From Rhizobium lentis (GTDB lineage: Bacteria > Pseudomonadota > Alphaproteobacteria > Rhizobiales > Rhizobiaceae): a DNA stretch of 64,000 nucleotides. Below are positions 1 through 9,418 of this stretch, piece by piece. A program made the translations under genes and the position numbers. Position 1 is the stretch's first letter; each line of letters begins with the position of its first letter. The DNA lies in contig NZ_CP071454.1 of assembly GCF_017352135.1 (NCBI RefSeq), forward strand, positions 1,707,501-1,771,500. Direction: 5' to 3'. Below the pieces are notes generated by a model. The model did not search any database, had not been told where the DNA came from, and worked only from the letters and a program-made list of their open reading frames with translations.

Positions 1-52
1 CCCCGGCGAAGTGCTGCGCCAAGAGACGGATTATATCTTCAGCAAGAGCTGA
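1..52 (+). CDS. 3' end of an unidentified upstream gene (partial)
   Basis: An open frame enters the window and ends at a TGA at 50-52, encoding a tail that reads PGEVLRQETDYIFSKS. Sixteen residues are too few to name the product. It lies upstream of an amino-sugar operon on the same strand and is followed by a clear terminator, so it ends the preceding transcription unit. Confidence 0.5.
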   Translation, partial: PGEVLRQETDYIFSKS

Positions 53-91
53 GTTTCGGTGAACGCATGGCTGTCAAGGTTAGCCGCTATG

Positions 92-125
92 AAACCCTCG
101 TCGGTTCTCCGCCGAGGGTTTTTTC
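92..125 (+). terminator. Rho-independent terminator of the upstream gene
   Basis: AAACCCTCG at 92-100 pairs with CGAGGGTTT at 113-121, and the stem extends inward by three pairs after one mismatch. A run of T follows (TTTTTTC, 119-125). It lies between the upstream stop codon and the GntR gene. Confidence 0.8.
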
Positions 126-155
126 TTGTCCGCACTGGATTCTGCCTTGCCGATT

Positions 156-195
156 GGTTCTAAATAGGTTCTATTGTTCCGCCATGGATAGAACC
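156..195 (+). promoter_or_regulatory. Putative GntR operator: repeated GGTTCTAT half-sites
   Basis: GGTTCTA occurs at 156-162 and GGTTCTAT at 167-174, and its reverse complement ATAGAACC lies at 188-195. The second and third copies form an inverted repeat across the start codon at 184, and 164-174 is itself a small palindrome (ATAGGTTCTAT). Placement right at the start of a GntR/HutC regulator gene suggests autoregulation; that the regulator binds here is inferred. Confidence 0.5.
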
Positions 196-957
196 AGTCT
201 GATAGCGGAACTGAACAGCCGCGGCCTGCGCGATGAAGCGCTGACCGGACCGCTTTACAAGCGGCTGGCGCAGGCGTTGACGGGCCTTATGCAGGAGGGG
301 TTGCTGAAGCCCGGCACCGCACTTCCTGGCGAACGCGATCTTGCCGAGGGTCTCAAGCTTGGCCGTGTCACCGTGCGTACCGCCTATCGTGACCTGATGG
401 CCTCCGGCGCGTTGGAATCGCGCCACGGGAGCGGTACCTTCGTATCGAGCAGAGTGGAGCGTATGGAGCAGTCGCTCTGGCGGCTCTCCTCCTTCTCCGC
501 CGATATGCGTTCGCGCGGACGTCTTCCAGCCGCACGGATATTGTCGCGGGCGGTCAATACGCCGTCCCCGGAGGAATCCTTCCTGCTTGGACTTGGCAGC
601 GACGAACCGGTGCTGAGGCTCGACCGCTTGCGTCTTGCCGACGGCCTGCCACTGGCGATCGAACGCGCCGTGGTGCCGATCAAGTTCTTAGGCGGCGATG
701 CCGGCGGCGAGGGATCGCTCTACGATGCGCTGGCGGCCAACGGCCACAGGCCCGTGCGGGCGCTGCAGCGGCTGACGGCGGTAACGCTCGACCCGTCTTC
801 CGCCGCGATGCTGAACGTCAAATCAGGCGCGCCAGCGCTTCTGATTGAACGCGTTTCACGGCTGGAGGACCAGCGCGTCGTCGAATACACCCGCTCGCAC
901 TATCGTGGCGATGCTTACGATTTCGTTGCCGAATTGAGAATCGGAGATGACCTATGA
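184..957 (+). CDS. GntR/HutC-family transcriptional regulator
   Basis: A 257-residue regulator with an N-terminal winged helix (about residues 20-85, including the segment PGERDLAEGLKLGRVTVRTA) and a C-terminal UTRA effector domain of the HutC subfamily. UTRA regulators of nag operons usually sense phosphorylated amino sugars such as GlcNAc-6-P. The ATG at 184 is chosen because the longer open frame from 67 would run through the terminator at 92-125. The gene overlaps the SIS-domain gene by 4 bases (ATGA), so it is the first gene of a GntR-SIS-nagA-SIS operon and probably controls it. The effector is inferred from context. Confidence 0.85.
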   Translation: MDRTSLIAELNSRGLRDEALTGPLYKRLAQALTGLMQEGLLKPGTALPGERDLAEGLKLGRVTVRTAYRDLMASGALESRHGSGTFVSSRVERMEQSLWRLSSFSADMRSRGRLPAARILSRAVNTPSPEESFLLGLGSDEPVLRLDRLRLADGLPLAIERAVVPIKFLGGDAGGEGSLYDALAANGHRPVRALQRLTAVTLDPSSAAMLNVKSGAPALLIERVSRLEDQRVVEYTRSHYRGDAYDFVAELRIGDDL

Positions 958-1985
958 GTGAGAACCAGTCGCTGATGCTGCAGGAAGCCGGCCAGTCGCC
1001 AGGGGTGGTGGCCACGCTTCTCGAAAAGGAAAAACCGGTCTTCACCGAGATTGCCCGGCTGTTTTCGTCCGCCCGTCCGAGCGTGGTGACGACGGCCGCG
1101 CGCGGCTCCTCGGACCATGCTGCCACCTTCTTCAAATATCTCTTCGAGATCACCTGCGGTATTCCGGTCGCCTCGGTCGGTCCGTCGATCGCTTCCGTCT
1201 ATGGCGCCGCGCTGCATCTTAAGGGCGGCGTCCATTTCACCGTCTCGCAGTCGGGTGCAAGTCCCGATATCGTCGCCCTGCAGGATGCGGCCAAGAAGGG
1301 TGGCGCAACCACCATCGCCGTCGTCAACGTCATCGACAGCCCACTCGCAAAACAGGCCGATATCGTTCTCGGCCTCAATGCCGGCGCCGAAAAGAGCGTC
1401 GCGGCGACGAAATCCTTCATTGCCTCCGTCGCCGCCCTTTCCGGCGTGACAGCCGCGATCGGCGGCGTTTCCGACCTGCAGACCGCGCTCGCCAAGCTGC
1501 CGGAGGCGCTTTCGGCCACCGCCGGGATCGACACGGCCGCCGCCGAGGAGGTGCTGTTCAATGCCACCTCGCTCTATACGGCCGGCCGCGGCCCCGCTTT
1601 TGCGATCGCGCTCGAAGCGGCGCTGAAGGCCAAGGAAACCTCCGGCCTGCATGCCGAGGCCTTCTCGCTCGCGGAACTGATGCATGGCCCGATGCGCCTG
1701 GTGCAGCCGGGCTTTCCGATCGTCGCCTTCGCCCCCGACGATGCCGCCTTCGCCAATAACGGCCAAGCGCTGGAGCGCCTGCAGAAGCTTGGCGCCACCA
1801 CCGTCGGCTTCTCCACCCAGCCGCTCTCCGGCATCAATCTGCGCGTGCCGACGACGGGCAACGGCCTCCTCGATCCGCTGGTATCGCTGCTCGTCTATTA
1901 CCGGCTGATCGAATCGGTGACACGCCGTAAGGGTTTTGATCCCGACCGGCCCGCAAACCTGCTCAAGGTGACGGAGACGGTCTGA
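954..1985 (+). CDS. SIS-domain sugar-phosphate isomerase/deaminase (GlmS isomerase-like)
   Basis: A 343-residue protein made of two tandem SIS domains, like the isomerase half of GlmS but without the glutaminase domain. Phosphosugar-binding features are visible: TAARGSSDHAATF (about residues 43-55), the SQSGASPDI loop near 98, and the C-terminal segment HAEAFSLAELMHGP near 230. Family members act as glucosamine-6-phosphate deaminases (NagB-II) or related AgaS aldose-ketose isomerases. Lying directly before nagA with a one-base overlap, it most likely turns GlcN-6-P from NagA into fructose-6-P and ammonia. The exact substrate is inferred from position. Confidence 0.85.
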   Translation: MSENQSLMLQEAGQSPGVVATLLEKEKPVFTEIARLFSSARPSVVTTAARGSSDHAATFFKYLFEITCGIPVASVGPSIASVYGAALHLKGGVHFTVSQSGASPDIVALQDAAKKGGATTIAVVNVIDSPLAKQADIVLGLNAGAEKSVAATKSFIASVAALSGVTAAIGGVSDLQTALAKLPEALSATAGIDTAAAEEVLFNATSLYTAGRGPAFAIALEAALKAKETSGLHAEAFSLAELMHGPMRLVQPGFPIVAFAPDDAAFANNGQALERLQKLGATTVGFSTQPLSGINLRVPTTGNGLLDPLVSLLVYYRLIESVTRRKGFDPDRPANLLKVTETV

Positions 1986-3136
1986 TGATCCGCAAGATCT
2001 TCATCGGCGCCCGCATCTTCGACGGCGATCGTTTCCATGACGACAAGGCGCTCGTCGTTGCCGGCGGCCGCGTCGAAGCGATCATCGCAAGAAGCGATCT
2101 GCCTGCCGGCGAGACGATAACGCTGGCCGGCGGCGTCCTGTCGGCGGGCTTCATCGATGCACAGGTCAATGGCGGCGGCGGCCGGATGCTGAACGACGAG
2201 CCCTCCGCCGCGTCGATGGATATCATCGCCGGCGGACACCGGCCCTACGGCACGACATCGCTGCTGCCGACGCTGATCACCGACACGTCAGAGGCGACCA
2301 ATGCTGCCATCGACGCGGCGAAGGAAGCCGTCAAGGCAAACCGTGGCGTCGCCGGGCTGCATCTCGAGGGACCGCATCTGGCGCCCGCGCGCAAAGGCGC
2401 GCATCTGGCCGAATTGATGCGGCCGGTTGAGAACAGCGATGTCAAAGCCTTCATCCAGGCGCGGGAGGCCATCGGCACCCTGCTCGTCACCATGGCGGCA
2501 GAGCAGGTGACGGTGGCCCAGGTGCGCGAACTTGCGGAAGCAGGCGTCACCATCAGCATCGGCCATTCCGATTGTTCGAGCGAAGCGGCGGAGGAACGTT
2601 TCGATGCCGGCGCGCGGGGTGTGACGCATCTCTTCAACGCAATGAGCCAGATGGGGCATCGCGCCCCCGGCCTCGTCGGTGCGGCGATTGATCATCCCTC
2701 GACCTGGTGCGGCATCATTGCCGATGGTCATCACGTCGATCCGAAAGCCCTACGCACGGCGCTGCGGGCAAAGCGCGGCGAAGGCAAGCTGTTCTTCGTC
2801 ACCGATGCGATGTCGCTCGTCGGCTCTGAGAAGGATTCGTTCACACTGAACGGGCGTACCGTCCGGCGCGAAAGGGGCGGCTTCTGCTCGAAGCTGGTGC
2901 TTTCCGACGGCACGCTGGCCGGGTCAGATGTCGACATGATCTCGGCGATCCGCTACGGCGTCACCTATCTGGACCTGACGCTCGCCGAGGCTTTGCGCAT
3001 GGCGACCCTTTATCCCGCCCGTTTCCTGAGACTTCCCGATCGCGGTCACCTCTCGCCGGGCGCGCGCGCCGACCTCGTCCATCTCACCGACGCCCTTGCC
3101 GTCACCGCCACCTGGCTTGCCGGCGAGGCGGCCTGA
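1985..3136 (+). CDS. nagA: N-acetylglucosamine-6-phosphate deacetylase
   Basis: A 383-residue amidohydrolase-superfamily protein that removes acetate from GlcNAc-6-P. Seen: the metal-site segment [16 protein letters not shown] (about residues 122-137), SIGHSDCSS with a conserved histidine, [10 protein letters not shown], the catalytic-aspartate segment [10 protein letters not shown], and the C-terminal motif [12 protein letters not shown] of the composite beta-sandwich. The length is normal for NagA. It starts inside the stop of the preceding SIS gene (TGATG), so translation is probably coupled. With the flanking SIS protein it gives a GlcNAc/chitin-fragment catabolic route. Confidence 0.92.
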   Translation: MIRKIFIGARIFDGDRFHDDKALVVAGGRVEAIIARSDLPAGETITLAGGVLSAGFIDAQVNGGGGRMLNDEPSAASMDIIAGGHRPYGTTSLLPTLITDTSEATNAAIDAAKEAVKANRGVAGLHLEGPHLAPARKGAHLAELMRPVENSDVKAFIQAREAIGTLLVTMAAEQVTVAQVRELAEAGVTISIGHSDCSSEAAEERFDAGARGVTHLFNAMSQMGHRAPGLVGAAIDHPSTWCGIIADGHHVDPKALRTALRAKRGEGKLFFVTDAMSLVGSEKDSFTLNGRTVRRERGGFCSKLVLSDGTLAGSDVDMISAIRYGVTYLDLTLAEALRMATLYPARFLRLPDRGHLSPGARADLVHLTDALAVTATWLAGEAA

Positions 3137-3153
3137 ACGTAAGGAGAAGCGGG

Positions 3154-3882
3154 ATGACCGACATTACCGATGTCTATTTCTCCAACCTGATCGGCCGGTT
3201 GGAGACGTTGAAGCAGGCGCTTGCCGAGCCGATGGCACAGGCAGCAGCGGTCATTCTCGATGCCGCCCGCAGCGACAAGCGTGTCTATGTCTTCGGCACC
3301 GGCCATTCGCACATGCTGGCGGAAGAGGTGCACTACCGTGCCGGCGGGCTTGCCTTCACCGTGCCGGTGCTCGTCGGCTCGGCCATGCTGCACGAGGGTG
3401 CGGTCATCAGTTCGGTCTATGAGCGCACGCAGGGCCTGGTGCGGCCGATGCTGGAGCGTTACGGCATGCAGCCGGGCGATGTCATCATCATCGCTTCCAA
3501 TTCCGGCGTGAACGCCGCGCCGATCGAGGCGGCCGACTATGCGCGCGAAATCGGCGCAAAGGTGATCGCCATCACCTCGATCGCCTATTCCTCAGCGATC
3601 GCCAATGGCCGCCGGCGGCTCGCCGACGTCGCCGATGTCGTGCTCGACAACGGATTGCCGCCCGGTGACGCCGTTGTCGACCTCGAAGGCACGGGGCTTC
3701 GGGTCGGACCGGTCTCGACGGCGGTCGGGGTGACGATCATCAATGCCGTCTTTGCCGAGGTTGCCTCTGAGCTTGCGAAAGCCGGCGATGCGCCAGTCTA
3801 TCTCAGTGCCAACATGCCGGGAGCCGCCGAGATCAACCAGAAGCTCGTGCAGAAGTATCGGCCGCGCAATCCGCATCTTTAG
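3154..3882 (+). CDS. SIS-domain protein (UPF0309-like)
   Basis: A 242-residue single SIS-domain protein. The nucleotide-like fold is visible in [22 protein letters not shown] (quoted in part; about residues 46-66) and [16 protein letters not shown] near 110, which contribute phosphosugar-binding loops. It resembles the UPF0309 family of small SIS proteins often encoded with amino-sugar genes; the substrate is unknown. A good ribosome site (AAGGAG) precedes the ATG by about 9 bases, 17 bases after nagA. The stop codon TAG overlaps the first bases of a short intergenic repeat. Confidence 0.8.
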   Translation: MTDITDVYFSNLIGRLETLKQALAEPMAQAAAVILDAARSDKRVYVFGTGHSHMLAEEVHYRAGGLAFTVPVLVGSAMLHEGAVISSVYERTQGLVRPMLERYGMQPGDVIIIASNSGVNAAPIEAADYAREIGAKVIAITSIAYSSAIANGRRRLADVADVVLDNGLPPGDAVVDLEGTGLRVGPVSTAVGVTIINAVFAEVASELAKAGDAPVYLSANMPGAAEINQKLVQKYRPRNPHL

Positions 3883-3924
3883 AGCATTGAAAACCGTGCG
3901 CGGTTTTGAACATCATGCTGTAAA
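3881..3924. repeat. Degenerate RIME-like palindromic element, copy 1
   Basis: Starts AGAGCAT, has an inner stem GAAAACCG-TGCG-CGGTTTTG and ends CATCATGCT. It shares the GCAT...GAAAA...GCGGTTTT...CATGC layout with the elements near 14.2, 37.6 and 52.5 kb. It supplies part of the stop codon of the SIS gene. Confidence 0.55.
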
Positions 3925-3935
3925 GGCGGCGGATA

Positions 3936-3960
3936 CAAAAAGGCCGGCGCGAGCCGGCCT
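3936..3960 (-). terminator. Terminator of efp
   Basis: AGGCCGGC (3941-3948) pairs with GCCGGCCT (3953-3960) around a GCGA loop. On the minus strand the stem is followed by a run of T (complement of AAAAA at 3937-3941), as expected for the end of efp. Confidence 0.8.
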
Positions 3961-3981
3961 CCTGATGGGTCGAAACCAGGA

Positions 3982-4551
3982 TCAGTCCTTGGCGCGCTCG
4001 ACGTAGGAATTGTCTTCCGTCGCGATGACGACACGGGTGCCGGCGTCGATATGCGGGGGAACCGAGGTGCGGATGCCGTTGGAGAGCATGGCCGGCTTGT
4101 AGGAAGAGGACGCCGTCTGGCCCTTGACGACCGGTTCGGTCTCGACGATTTCGAGGGTGACGTGGCGCGGCAGCTCGAGCGCCAGCGGGATACCTTCGTG
4201 GATCGACAGGATGCAGGTCATGCCTTCCTGCAGATAGGCCTTCTGGTCGCCCATAGTTTCCTGGCTGACGACCACCTGGTCGTAGGTCGCCGGGTTCATG
4301 AAGTGGAAGCCCTCGCCATCTTCATAGAGATATTGGAAGTTGACGTCTTCGACGAAGGCGCGCTCGACCTGTTCGGTGGTGCGCCAGCGCTCGGACACCT
4401 TCACGCCGTCGACGATGCGGCGCATGTCGACCTGGGTGACCGGCGTGCCCTTGCCCGGATGAAAGTTCTGGGCGGTGAGAACGACGTAGAGCTTGCCGTC
4501 CACGTCGAGCACGTTGCCCTTGCGGACCGAAGAGGCGATGACCTTGACCAT
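3982..4551 (-). CDS. efp: Translation elongation factor P
   Basis: A 189-residue EF-P, the normal length, which binds between the ribosomal P and E sites and relieves stalling at proline runs. The N-terminal KOW-like domain carries the modification loop PGKGTP with Lys34 in the usual position; two OB domains follow. The start is set by ATG at 4551 with AAGGAAG upstream; the longer open frame to 4827 runs into the divergent epmA gene and is not real. epmA-epmB, which beta-lysylate Lys34, are transcribed divergently 148 bases away. Confidence 0.96.
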   Translation of the reverse strand: MVKVIASSVRKGNVLDVDGKLYVVLTAQNFHPGKGTPVTQVDMRRIVDGVKVSERWRTTEQVERAFVEDVNFQYLYEDGEGFHFMNPATYDQVVVSQETMGDQKAYLQEGMTCILSIHEGIPLALELPRHVTLEIVETEPVVKGQTASSSYKPAMLSNGIRTSVPPHIDAGTRVVIATEDNSYVERAKD

Positions 4552-4699
4552 AAGACTTCCTTGTAACTCGGCTTTCGGCGTCGTAGATGACTGTCGAGAC
4601 GCCCCAAAGACGCAAATGTTTTTCTTTGGGGGCGCAACTAACCTAAAATCCGGGAAATAGCCACCCCCATACCGGCTTCTCCGGCGAAGAAAGCTTGGA

Positions 4700-5761
4700 A
4701 TGAACTTTTCGGCCAAAGCGTCCCCCTGGTGGACCCCGTCCGTGCATGCCGATCGCCGCCCGTTCCTGATCGGGCGCAATGCGATCCAGGCGGCGTTGCG
4801 CGGATTTTTCGCGCGCGAGGATTTCATTGAGGTCGATACGGCAGCGTTGCAGATCTCCCCGGGGAACGAGGCGCATCTCCACGCCTTCGGAACGGAAGCC
4901 CTGACGACGGACGGGCAGAGGGCGCCATTCTATCTGCACACCTCGCCGGAATTCGCCTGCAAGAAGCTGCTGGCGGCGGGCGAGCAGCGCATCTCGTGTT
5001 TCGCCCATGTCTACCGCAATCGCGAGCGCGGGCCGCTGCATCACCCCGAGTTCACCATGCTTGAATGGTATCGCACCGGCGAAAGCTATGAGAGCCTGAT
5101 GATGGATTGCGTGCGCATGCTGGCGCTTGCGGCCGAAACAGTGAAGACGCCGAAGCTTACATATCGCGGCGCTGAAAGCGATCCTTTTGCCGGGCCGGAG
5201 CGGATCAGCGTTGCAGAAGCGTTCGAGCGGCATGCCGGCATCGAACTTCTCGCCTCGGTCGCCGCCGACGGCTCGACCGATCGTAATCATCTGGCGGCCG
5301 AACTCAGGCGCGTCGGCATGCGTGTTGCCGATGACGACGGCTGGGCCGACCTCTTCAGCCGGGTGCTGGTCGAAAAGGTCGAGCCGCATCTCGGCTTCGG
5401 CCGCATCACCATCCTCGACGAATATCCGGTCTCGGAGGCGGCCCTTGCGCGTCCCTCGGCGCGCGATCCCAGGGTTGCCGAGCGTTTCGAGCTCTATGCC
5501 TGCGGCGTCGAGCTTGCCAATGGCTTCGGCGAGCTCACCAATGCGGCCGAACAGCGGCGGCGTTTCGAGATCGAGATGGCCGAGAAGGCGCGGGTCTACG
5601 GCGAGACCTATCCGATCGACGAGGATTTTTTGGCTGCAGTGGCGCTGATGCCGGAGGCGAGCGGCATCGCGCTCGGCTTCGACCGGCTGGTGATGCTGGC
5701 GACGGGGGCATCGCGCATCGATCAGGTGCTCTGGGCGCCGGTTGCGGAGTACGGACGATGA
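4700..5761 (+). CDS. epmA: EF-P (R)-beta-lysine ligase
   Basis: A 353-residue class II lysyl-tRNA synthetase paralogue (GenX/PoxA/YjeA) that lacks the anticodon-binding domain and transfers beta-lysine to Lys34 of EF-P. Class II features: motif 2 segment [18 protein letters not shown] (about residues 98-115) followed by TMLEWY, the ELANGFGEL stretch near 275, and motif 3 [12 protein letters not shown] near the C-terminus. It overlaps epmB by 4 bases (ATGA) and is divergent from efp, so substrate and modifying enzymes are encoded together. Confidence 0.93.
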   Translation: MNFSAKASPWWTPSVHADRRPFLIGRNAIQAALRGFFAREDFIEVDTAALQISPGNEAHLHAFGTEALTTDGQRAPFYLHTSPEFACKKLLAAGEQRISCFAHVYRNRERGPLHHPEFTMLEWYRTGESYESLMMDCVRMLALAAETVKTPKLTYRGAESDPFAGPERISVAEAFERHAGIELLASVAADGSTDRNHLAAELRRVGMRVADDDGWADLFSRVLVEKVEPHLGFGRITILDEYPVSEAALARPSARDPRVAERFELYACGVELANGFGELTNAAEQRRRFEIEMAEKARVYGETYPIDEDFLAAVALMPEASGIALGFDRLVMLATGASRIDQVLWAPVAEYGR

Positions 5762-6810
5762 ATGCCGTCAAGTCGATCAAGAGTGTCGACGATCTGATGA
5801 AGGCGGGGCTTGCCGCGCCGGCCGACCGCGCGGCGCTCGAAGAGGTGGCCGCGCGTTACGCAATCGCCCTGACGCCTGTCGTCACCAGGCTGATCGATCG
5901 CGCCGATCCCGACGACCCGATCGCACGGCAATTCGTGCCTGACCCCGCCGAACTCGTCGTCGCGCCCGAAGAACGCGCCGATCCGATCGGCGACCACGCC
6001 CACAGTCCCGTCGAAGGCATCGTGCACCGTTATCCCGATCGCGTGCTGCTCAAGGCCGTGCATGTCTGCCCGGTCTATTGCCGCTTCTGCTTCCGCCGCG
6101 AAATGGTGGGGCCGCAGGGCCTCGGCACGCTCGATGCGGCTGCGATGGAGGCTGCGCTCGCTTATATCAGAAGCCATCAGGAAATCTGGGAGGTCATTCT
6201 GACCGGTGGCGATCCGCTGGTGGTGTCGTCACGCCGGCTCCGCGAGATCATGGAGGCGCTCGCGGGGATTGCGCATGTGAAGATCGTGCGCTTTCACACC
6301 CGCGTTCCCGTCATCGATCCGGAGAAGGTCGATGCGGCGCTGATCGCGGCGCTCAAGGCGAGCGGCAAGACCGTCTATATCGCGCTGCATGCCAACCATG
6401 CCAGGGAATTGACGGCGGAAGCGCGCGCGGCCTGCGCCCGCCTCATCGATGCCGGCATTGCCATGGTCAGCCAGTCGGTGCTGCTCAGAGGGGTCAACGA
6501 CGATCCCGACGTGCTTGCGGAACTGATGAAGGCTTTCGTCGAGATCCGCGTCAAACCCTATTACCTCCATCATCCTGATCTGGCGCCCGGCACCGGTCAT
6601 TTCAGGCTGACGATCGAGGAGGGGCAGAAGATCGTGGCGGCGCTGCGCGGGCGGATTTCCGGCCTCTGCCAGCCGACCTACATCCTCGATATTCCGGGCG
6701 GCCACGGCAAGGCCGTCATCAGCGGAAGCACGGTTCGGGCCATGGGCGACGGTTGTTATTCCGTATCGGATTATCGCGGCGGTAAGCATTCCTATCCGCC
6801 TGCCGATTGA
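5758..6810 (+). CDS. epmB: EF-P beta-lysylation protein EpmB (lysine 2,3-aminomutase family)
   Basis: A 350-residue radical SAM enzyme that converts (S)-alpha-lysine to (R)-beta-lysine for EpmA. The iron-sulfur motif CxxxCxxC is seen as CPVYCRFC (about residues 104-111), with the SAM-binding GGDPL segment near 150. A lysine in the C-terminal GGKHSYPP segment fits the PLP-binding site of the KamA family. It is shorter than clostridial lysine aminomutases, which fits EpmB. Translationally coupled to epmA. No EpmC hydroxylase gene was seen in the window. Confidence 0.92.
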   Translation: MNAVKSIKSVDDLMKAGLAAPADRAALEEVAARYAIALTPVVTRLIDRADPDDPIARQFVPDPAELVVAPEERADPIGDHAHSPVEGIVHRYPDRVLLKAVHVCPVYCRFCFRREMVGPQGLGTLDAAAMEAALAYIRSHQEIWEVILTGGDPLVVSSRRLREIMEALAGIAHVKIVRFHTRVPVIDPEKVDAALIAALKASGKTVYIALHANHARELTAEARAACARLIDAGIAMVSQSVLLRGVNDDPDVLAELMKAFVEIRVKPYYLHHPDLAPGTGHFRLTIEEGQKIVAALRGRISGLCQPTYILDIPGGHGKAVISGSTVRAMGDGCYSVSDYRGGKHSYPPAD

Positions 6811-7072
6811 GGCAAGCGGGGCTTTTCCGTATCATTTCTGTACTCGCCGTACCGCAAGCCCCACAGAGCATTGGCGCTGGAATGATCTTAGGCAGCTGAC
6901 AAAAAACGACTATTCGGGCTTTTGCCGGAAGGATCGCTAAAAACGTAACTATGAGCAACAGTCATCTTTAACCCAACCCATTAGCGGAATGTTCTGTTTT
7001 CCGCACTAAAAGAACGCTCATGACAAGGCGATGAACGCCGGATCGGGATCATGAGAATCTTGGAGTGATGGG

Positions 7073-7324
7073 ATGAATAAGACAATCCGCGACCTCGTAG
7101 CCAAATTCGGCAAGCTTCCTGTCGCAATCGACCAGGTCGCCGACGATGCCGATCTTTATGCCGCAGGTCTGACCTCCTTTGCTTCGGTGCAGCTGATGCT
7201 GGGCATTGAAGAGGCGTTCGACATCGAATTTCCCGACAATCTCCTGAACCGCAAATCCTTCGCAAGTATCTCGGCCATCGCCAAGACGGTCGATCTCATC
7301 CGGGACGGCCGGAAGGTCGCCTGA
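7073..7324 (+). CDS. Stand-alone acyl/aminoacyl carrier protein
   Basis: An 83-residue carrier protein. The phosphopantetheine-attachment serine appears as Ser35 in AAGLTSFASVQLML, a variant of the usual GxDSL motif with Thr-Ser-Phe in place of Asp-Ser-Leu. This variant and the size match the dedicated carrier proteins loaded by aaRS-like amino acid:[carrier protein] ligases, one of which is encoded two genes downstream. It overlaps the next gene by one base (TGATG). The 262 bases upstream hold no gene and presumably the promoter of the cluster; no clear operator was recognised. The ATG at 7073 has a GGAG-type site upstream. Confidence 0.85.
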   Translation: MNKTIRDLVAKFGKLPVAIDQVADDADLYAAGLTSFASVQLMLGIEEAFDIEFPDNLLNRKSFASISAIAKTVDLIRDGRKVA

Positions 7325-8505
7325 TGAATTTTCCCGTCAAGATTATAGAGGACGGTCTTGTCGCGCGGGTGGCCCGTGTTGCCGAAATCGCGGCAAAACA
7401 TGCGGATGCCGTTGACGTCGAAGGCCGCTTCCCCCGGGAAGCCGTGGATGCGATGAAGGCCGAGTGGCTGCTCGGCATCCAGGTGCCGCGCCATCTCGGC
7501 GGTGAATCGGCCTCGATCACCGAGATCGCCGAATTGTGTTCGATGCTCGGCCAGGCTTGCGCAGCAAGCGCCATGGTCTTCGCCATGCATCATATCAAGC
7601 TCTCGAGCCTCGTCGAACACGGCGCCGACAGCGAATGGCATTGCGACTTCATGCGCCGCATCGCCGCCGAACAGCTGCTGATCGCATCCGCCACCACCGA
7701 GGGCGGGATTGGCGGAAACCTGCGCAACAGCATTTGCGCAGTCGAGGTCGACGGCGATCGCTGCCGGCTCGAAAAGGATGCGACCGTCATTTCCTACGGC
7801 TCGCATGCCGACGCCATCCTCATCACCTCGCGCGCCCATGCGCAGGCAGCCTCCTCCGATCAGGTGCTGACGGCCTTTACGAAGGACCAGTACACGCTCG
7901 AGAAAACGCATGCCTGGAATACGCTCGGCATGCGCGGCACCTGCTCCGACGGCTTCCTCTTCAAGGGTCAAGCGCCGGCGCATCAGATCCTGCCGAAGCC
8001 TTTTGCGGAGATCGCGGCGCAATCGATGCTCGCATCTTCGCACCTGTTATGGAGCGGCGTCTGGTATGGCATCGCGGTCGATGCGGTGGCCCGCGCCCAG
8101 TCCTTCGTGCGCGCCGCCGCCCGCAAGGCGCCGGATTCCCAGCCGCCCGGCGCACTCCGCCTCGCCGAGGTCTCGAACCTGCTGCAGATGGTGAAATCCA
8201 ACGTGGTTGCCGGCCTCAAGGCCTATGAAGATGCCAAGGCCGATCCCGACAGGCTGTCATCGATGGGCTTTGCGGTGGCGATGAACAACGTCAAGATCGC
8301 CTCTTCCGAGACGATCCTGGAGATCGTCAATCACGCCATGCTGATCTGCGGCATCATGGGCTACAAGAACGGCACGCCCTTCAGCCTCGGTCGCCATCTG
8401 CGGGACGCGCATTCCGCACAGCTCATGATCTCGAACGACCGCATCCTCGGCAATACGTCGAGCATGCTTCTCGTCCATAAGCAGGACACTAGCCTACTGG
8501 GGTAA
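7324..8505 (+). CDS. Acyl-CoA dehydrogenase-family flavoprotein
   Basis: A 393-residue protein with the ACAD layout: an alpha-helical N-terminal domain, a central beta domain with [10 protein letters not shown] (about residues 120-129), and a helical C-terminal domain ending in the conserved HLRDAHSAQ segment. The usual catalytic glutamate eight residues before Arg-Asp is not there (proline in my alignment by eye), so normal alpha,beta-dehydrogenation may be altered or use another base. Encoded between a carrier protein and its probable ligase, it may act on an aminoacyl thioester rather than acyl-CoA; this is inferred. Confidence 0.8.
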   Translation: MNFPVKIIEDGLVARVARVAEIAAKHADAVDVEGRFPREAVDAMKAEWLLGIQVPRHLGGESASITEIAELCSMLGQACAASAMVFAMHHIKLSSLVEHGADSEWHCDFMRRIAAEQLLIASATTEGGIGGNLRNSICAVEVDGDRCRLEKDATVISYGSHADAILITSRAHAQAASSDQVLTAFTKDQYTLEKTHAWNTLGMRGTCSDGFLFKGQAPAHQILPKPFAEIAAQSMLASSHLLWSGVWYGIAVDAVARAQSFVRAAARKAPDSQPPGALRLAEVSNLLQMVKSNVVAGLKAYEDAKADPDRLSSMGFAVAMNNVKIASSETILEIVNHAMLICGIMGYKNGTPFSLGRHLRDAHSAQLMISNDRILGNTSSMLLVHKQDTSLLG

Positions 8506-8509
8506 AGTC

Positions 8510-9418
8510 ATGGATATGCAGACCTCGTTTCTGGACCGGCTCTTCGAGTCCGGCCTGCTGATCGATACCGGCGTCGACGGTCTTTACGGCCGCAGCGGCC
8601 AGTTCGAAGATGTCATAACCGCCTTCGAACGGCTGATCGATACGTTCGGCGGCGCCGACGGCGCCGAGGCGATGCGTTTCCCGCCCGGCATGAACCGCGC
8701 ACTCTTCGAAAAGAGCGGCTACATGAAGAGCTTCCCGCAACTTGCCGGCACGGTGCACAGCTTCTGCGGCAGCGAGCTCGACCATATGAGCCTGCTGCAA
8801 TGCATGGAAGTCGGCGATGACTGGACCAAGGACCAGAAGGCCACCGACATCGTGCTGACGCCGGCGGCTTGCTATCCGCTCTATCCGACGGTCGCCAAGC
8901 GCGGCAACCTGCCGAAGACGGGCGGCCTGTTCGATCTGCAGTCCTACTGCTTCCGCCATGAGCCGTCGAAGGATCCCGCCCGCCAGCAGCTGTTCCGCAT
9001 GCGTGAATATGTCTGTATGGGGAAGGAACAGCACGTCACCGATTTCCGCCAGCGTTGGATGGATCGCGGCGTCGAGATGATGAAGCAGGTCGGCCTCGAT
9101 GTGACCATCGACGTCGCCAACGACCCGTTCTTCGGCCGGGCCGGCAAGATGATGGTCAACAACCAGCGTGACCAGAACCTGAAGTTCGAACTGCTGATCC
9201 CGATCACCTCGGCTGCCAACCCAACCGCCTGCATGAGCTTCAACTACCATCAGGATTCCTTCGGCTTGAAGTGGGGCCTCAATCTCGAAGACGGCAGCGT
9301 CGCACACACGGCCTGCGTCGGCTTCGGCCTGGAGCGCATCGCGCTCGCCCTCTTCCACCACCATGGGCTCGACGTGAAGGCGTGGCCGGCGAGCGTACGG
9401 AAAACGCTGTGGGGCTGA
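8510..9418 (+). CDS. Amino acid:[carrier protein] ligase (class II aaRS homologue)
   Basis: A 302-residue homologue of atypical seryl-tRNA synthetases with no tRNA-binding domain. Family members, known from Bradyrhizobium and Agrobacterium, activate glycine or alanine with ATP and transfer it to the phosphopantetheine of a small carrier protein. Motif 2 is seen as CFRHEPS...LFRMREY (residues 147-167) and motif 3 as GFGLERIAL (271-279). Cys121, Glu166 and Cys269 lie in the spacing of the zinc ligands of the Bradyrhizobium enzyme. It follows the ACAD gene by four bases and overlaps the DUF1839 gene by one. The amino acid used cannot be read from the sequence with certainty. Confidence 0.88.
   Translation: MDMQTSFLDRLFESGLLIDTGVDGLYGRSGQFEDVITAFERLIDTFGGADGAEAMRFPPGMNRALFEKSGYMKSFPQLAGTVHSFCGSELDHMSLLQCMEVGDDWTKDQKATDIVLTPAACYPLYPTVAKRGNLPKTGGLFDLQSYCFRHEPSKDPARQQLFRMREYVCMGKEQHVTDFRQRWMDRGVEMMKQVGLDVTIDVANDPFFGRAGKMMVNNQRDQNLKFELLIPITSAANPTACMSFNYHQDSFGLKWGLNLEDGSVAHTACVGFGLERIALALFHHHGLDVKAWPASVRKTLWG

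Noticed and set aside
67..183. Earlier start for the GntR regulator
   Set aside because: It would translate through a strong terminator hairpin at 92-125.
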